A DNA stretch of 64,000 nucleotides, from positions 930,001 to 994,000 of the forward strand of contig NC_047077.1 in the NCBI RefSeq assembly GCF_902459465.1, written 5' to 3'. This DNA is from Asterias rubens (taxonomy: Eukaryota > Echinodermata > Asteroidea > Forcipulatida > Asteriidae). The notes beneath the pieces are model-generated. The model made no database searches. It was given only the letters and a program-made list of their open reading frames with translations, and was not told where the DNA came from. Position numbers and translations under genes: made by a program. Below are positions 59,890 to 64,000 of this stretch, piece after piece; within the stretch, counting starts at the first letter, position 1; each line of letters opens with the position of its first letter.

Positions 59890-60346
59890 CACCAATGGGA
59901 AGTTATAAATAAAATTTACATACACGAATGTGGTGCTAAATTTACGTTAAAACAAACGACAAAGAAACAATTGGTTTACCCTCACATTTTATTTTAGTGA
60001 CTGGCCAGCACCTTGTCATTTCAGTAGTCCGTCACATTTTTCACTTGGTCAAAATTTCATTAAATAGGGATGCTTTTCAATACTGAACTATGTATAGGCC
60101 TACAGCCGTACCATTTGGAGTGAATTTTGACTGAAAATACAGAGGCCACGCCCCTCCAGGCTTTGGTCTTTGCCGTTTTATTTTAAGATTTTCCAATTGG
60201 AGTGCCTTTACAAAATGAAAACGGCTTTCCCCTTGCACCAAGAGGAAATTCAAGGATGGTCCTGCCTCATATTGATGATGAAACACATCGACCTTCGTAG
60301 AGATGTACTGTACTGTACTGTACATGTAGACCTTTTGCTCTTTACT

Positions 60347-60684
60347 TTAAAAGGCACTGTACACCTTTGGTAATTGTCAAAGACCTGTACAAATTTGGAT
60401 TTGATTGGTTTAAATCAAAGTTGCAAGAGAATAATGACAGCTAAACAACATCCTTGTTGCACAAATGTGTGTGCTTTTAGATGCTTGAAAAAGGCTTCAG
60501 GCCTGAGTCATATTGAGTGAGATATTACATTGTCCCTCTTTCTCAAAACAACTATGTTACTTGTGAGGTTGAGCCCTTTCTCACGATGTGTATACTTCCT
60601 ACAGCTCTCTATTGCTAGTTACCAAGTAAGTTTTTATGCTAAACATTAGTTTGAGCAATAACCAATAGTGTCCAGTGCCTTTAT
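60347..60684. mobile_element. MITE, GGACACTATTGGTAATT family, copy 9
   Basis: Starts aaaaggcactgtacacctt and ends accaatagtgtccagtgcc. Interior words are more diverged than in copy 5. Confidence 0.75.
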
Positions 60685-61253
60685 GTATAAATAAACACCT
60701 CTTTGTTGACATCATGTACATATGTGTGGATGAACAAGAAGGATACGTACATTGTACATGTAGGCATACATTGTATGAATTCATACTATGCCACAGAAAA
60801 AGGGTCATCATCAGTCAGTTGTGCAATGCTTACAGTACATCCGACCACGGATAATAACGGATGTTATGGTTACAATCAGTGATGTATTACATCAATGGTT
60901 TCACCAATTAAGACACTAGGGTTTGCTAACATAAGACCGACCAAGCCCAGCACATTGACTGTGGTCGTCTGGCTGAATGGTATGGTTGTCCCTGGTTACT
61001 AGACATCGTCTTCCGCTCAATAAACAGGCCAGATCCTGCTCCACAATGATTAGGCCTACAATGTTATGTTTTTTAAAACATGAATTGGAACGTGAAACAC
61101 TTTGGGTGTGATTTAGTTCTCCGCCTTGTGAATAAGCTTCGTCTGGTTGATTTCTTTTTCTATTTTAGGATATTGTGTAAGTTTCAGGGAAAACATCCAC
61201 AGGACAAGAGGTTTTGTTGCTCAAAATGTTTACTGAACCTGAACCTAGTCAAG

Positions 61254-61400
61254 GGGTCGATTTCACAAAGAGTTAATTTAGGACTAGGCTTAGCATACAA
61301 GGATTTTTAAAGGCTAAGTTAGGATGAGTAACTCCTGTTACATAACTCGAGATAAGACTAGTTTTAAAAACTCTTTGTTAAATCTACACTCTAGGGCTCA
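61254..61400. repeat. Palindromic repeat, GATTTCAC family, copy 4
   Basis: Starts ggggtcgatttcacaaagag and ends aactctttgttaaatctaca. It contains aaggctaagttaggatgagt and ataactcgagataagac. Confidence 0.6.
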
Positions 61401-61554
61401 AATTCACTAAGTACATTACTTAGATAAATCTATGAGTTGAACTGGCTTTCCAAACACAGTATCAACCTCTTCCCTCACAAGTACCCTCACAAGTACCCTA
61501 GGTGAGGAGCTCTAAGCAGTTATAATCATCTTGCTCTTACATGTCACATACATG

Positions 61555-61990
61555 TAAGTGTCGTAATAATAATAGTAATAGTCGATATTTATAGCGCTTA
61601 CGCTTTGTACACCCGAAGGGCGTCTTAAAGTGCTGAAACATACAGTATTTCCTGCAAGGTATACGTGGGACTAGGTTTTTTAATTATGAGATCTACTCCT
61701 TTTACATGTAATGGTTTACTAGGTGCTGTGGCGCAATATGCTGACAATCCAGCCAGGAACACCGGGGCAAACCCCTTCTCTTTTTGATAAGTGCACTGGG
61801 TTCTTTTACGTGCATTACACAACACACGGGACCAACTTCTTAACGTCCCATCCGAAGGACAAAGCAATGGATAAGTGTCTTGCTTAAGGACACAAGTGTC
61901 ACGGCTGGGGATTCGAACCCACACTCTGCTGATCAGAAACACCAGAGTTTGAATTTGGTGCTCTTAACCGCTCCGCCACGACACTTCCAC
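61555..61990 (-). mobile_element. Full-length tRNA-Leu-like SINE, - strand
   Basis: On the - strand it begins with a class II tRNA-like head: gtcgtggcggagcggttaag (A-box), a long variable region, gtgggttcgaatccccag (B-box) and an end gccgtgaca. The head resembles tRNA-Leu. The body (ccttcggatgggacgtt, gtcccgtgtgttgtgtaatg, tgccccggtgttcctggctg) and a tail of tattattacg follow. It is the reference copy for the family; others are at 7953, 23100, 37130 and 62585. Confidence 0.85.
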
Positions 61991-62584
61991 TGGGATTCAA
62001 ACCCACACGCATATTAAATGACTAAACTACCAGAACTTGAAATTAGATGTTCTAAACCAGACAGCCATGGTACCCTTTGCTCGTTTTATGAAATGAGGTC
62101 TAGACTAGGATTTCCAACCTGTCACTTAAATGGGAATTATATCCTTTTATTCTGTAAATTGATCTGCTGCTCTAGCTGACTTGGCTTGATTCCAACTTTC
62201 TCATTGCATATTGCGCTCTATCTGGGGCGTGTTTGAGTACAGAGGTTTAATTATTTGTACATGAATGCATGAACTTTATACTGAGCGATAATGAAATGCG
62301 TTACGTATAATGTAGTATGTAATGGCAAGGCAGTTGGTGACTCCTGAAACTAATAACAGAGCACACTGTGCATGCTATGAGGATGTATTGATAATGTTGC
62401 TGGAACATTTTTTAAAAGAGGCATCGAGGCAAAGACGATTGCATGGAGACGATTGTGTCTGATGCTGCATTTACTTTGGCTTCTACTCAAATCTGTCACT
62501 TGGTAACACTCTTGCCCTGTACTGTAAACATTGTTAATACATTCTTCAAGGCATGTGGAGCTATGTCTTTTAAGTATGGAACCT

Positions 62585-62775
62585 TTGCCTTTATATTTAA
62601 CACCATGTAATGGTTTACAAGGTGCTGCTGGCAACAGCACAATTTGTGCACCCAATCAAACACTGGGTGAACATCTTCTCTTTTCAATACATGAAACTTG
62701 AAAGTGCACTTGGTTCTTTTACGGGCAATACCTCGACAAACGGGACCTATGGCTTTTTGTCCCATCCGTCATGTG
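62585..62775 (-). mobile_element. SINE fragment, - strand
   Basis: Shares with the copy at 61555 the words catgtaatggtttac and aaggtgctg near one end, then gcacttggttcttttac and tgtcccatccg. Truncated on the tRNA side. Confidence 0.65.
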
Positions 62776-64000
62776 TTGTACCTATAACGTCTTATTTTAA
62801 CTGGAAAGGTTCGCAACCAATGCACTGTACCTGTGGTGATCAATAGCAACCAGTAAACTGTATCCATAGCAACAGTTCAGCTTCTTGGTACCTAGACGTC
62901 TCGGAGGCAGAAATATAGAGGCTGATAAAACAGACACTCCAGGGATCACTAATTTGTTCTTCTTTACAAAATTCAAACCAACTCAACATCAATCAAAAAC
63001 CTTTATCCATACAGGCAGCAACAATGGATTTTTTTTTTTGGGGGGGGGTAAAAGTATCTTCAAAAATAACCTTAGATAAGTCTCAGATTTGTGTATTCTG
63101 AACAGAATCGTTTCTGGGCAAGTTTACATAAAGTTGCTCACAACTGCATAGTAGACAAATGTATGGACAGATAACAATTGTTAACCAGTAAATGTGCCAG
63201 ATTCAAAGGTTTCAGAGCTTGTATTTTGGGGCTGTGTCTACACTGTACCATGGAATTGGAATTGGGATTGCCTGCCAAGTGAAGTGCGCCCTCTGTTGAG
63301 CAATTGTTGACCAACCAAAACAAATCCTGACACTAAGCTGTTACATTGCTTAGTGGTTTTGAGGAAGGATTCTTAACCATGTATGGTAACGCATTTTGAT
63401 GAGTGATACACACGTAGTTTCTGATGTCAAATGGGATCATATTGTGTGTATGCTGATATGAGGATAGGCTGTATTGGCAATCAGGATATTTGCAAGCCTG
63501 TCCTGGATGTCATGGATGTGACGAAACATCCTCTCAAACTAGACCCATTTCCTCATTCCTGAATATAACTGTACATTGTACATAGCCTGTACACTGTAGT
63601 GCACTGACTAGTATCATGTCTACTGAGCGTGAACAATTTAAGAAGTAACCACCAGTCAATACATGTATGCTGATTTTTCTTTAAAAACCCCCACAGTTTT
63701 TTACATTGTTCAAGCGTTTATAGCCCTATAACTACTACAGACTGTTGTCATGCTGCCACACAATTTCAAATTTAATTTTGTCAATCCAATACATGTAGAT
63801 CCTACTTTAAAATGAAAGGCCTATCATTTCGAAACAAACACTTTTTATACAGTATGCTGCCTACATTTATGTACATGTATGTAGCCCAATGCGAAGGCAA
63901 CATGCCCCTTTAAAATTGAACTCTTTACAGAAAACTACGTACAGGCAACATTTAACACCATTCGTTTCGAAAGGGACTCTGAAACAGTGCAGTGACATGT

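Larger units (their letters stand above)
52674..64000 (+). other. Probable long first intron of the zinc-finger-type gene
   Basis: From the gtgagt donor to the end of the window I find no second exon with a zinc finger or other domain. The region is AT-rich, rich in gtacattgtacatgta-like words, and holds the minisatellite, SINEs and MITEs listed separately. It could instead contain intergenic sequence if the first-exon call is wrong. Confidence 0.45.

Overview
The window is metazoan nuclear DNA: AT-rich, intron-bearing and crowded with short non-autonomous repeats. The proteins (melatonin-receptor-like GPCRs, an LRR membrane protein, an AIG1/ADTRP-family protein) and a tRNA-Leu-like SINE family point to a marine invertebrate deuterostome, most likely an echinoderm and perhaps a sea star. 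That placement is an inference from gene and repeat style, not a database match.

Layout. 1-10.7 kb: no recognisable gene; palindromic MITEs, one SINE and small duplications. 10.7-22.7 kb: two tandem copies of one GPCR gene on the + strand. Each copy has its own promoter-like block, a noncoding 5' exon ending in GTAAGT, an intron, and a single coding exon just after a TTTCACAG-type acceptor (363 and 361 aa). 22.7-28.3 kb: intergenic, with a long (CAA)n tract, a tandem tRNA-like SINE with 12-bp target duplications, and a foldback element containing a perfect 41-bp-arm palindrome. 28.4-29.9 kb: an intact 508-aa LRR type I membrane protein on the - strand. 30-36.9 kb: no gene seen. 36.99-46.5 kb: a six-exon AIG1/ADTRP-like gene on the - strand with three alternative first coding exons, all in phase 0, each carrying TM1 and the candidate catalytic Thr. 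47-51.4 kb: a dense run of one MITE family and a triplicated GC-rich repeat. 52.3-52.7 kb: a + strand promoter with a perfect CRE and a short first coding exon encoding an RBBP4/NuRD-binding-type N-terminus of a zinc-finger repressor; the rest of that gene would lie beyond the window, so 52.7-64 kb reads as its long first intron, holding a 114-bp higher-order minisatellite, a 248-bp tandem duplication, SINEs and MITEs.

The genes do not form one pathway. The two GPCRs are paralogous sensors whose intracellular halves are almost identical and whose ligand-side halves differ. The AIG1-like gene can make several lipid-hydrolase-like proteins from one locus by swapping its first exon. I found no prokaryotic-style operon, CRISPR array or intact autonomous transposon. 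The most notable structures are the promoter-to-coding duplication of the GPCR gene with patchy homogenisation, the three-way first-exon choice, and the nested repeats.
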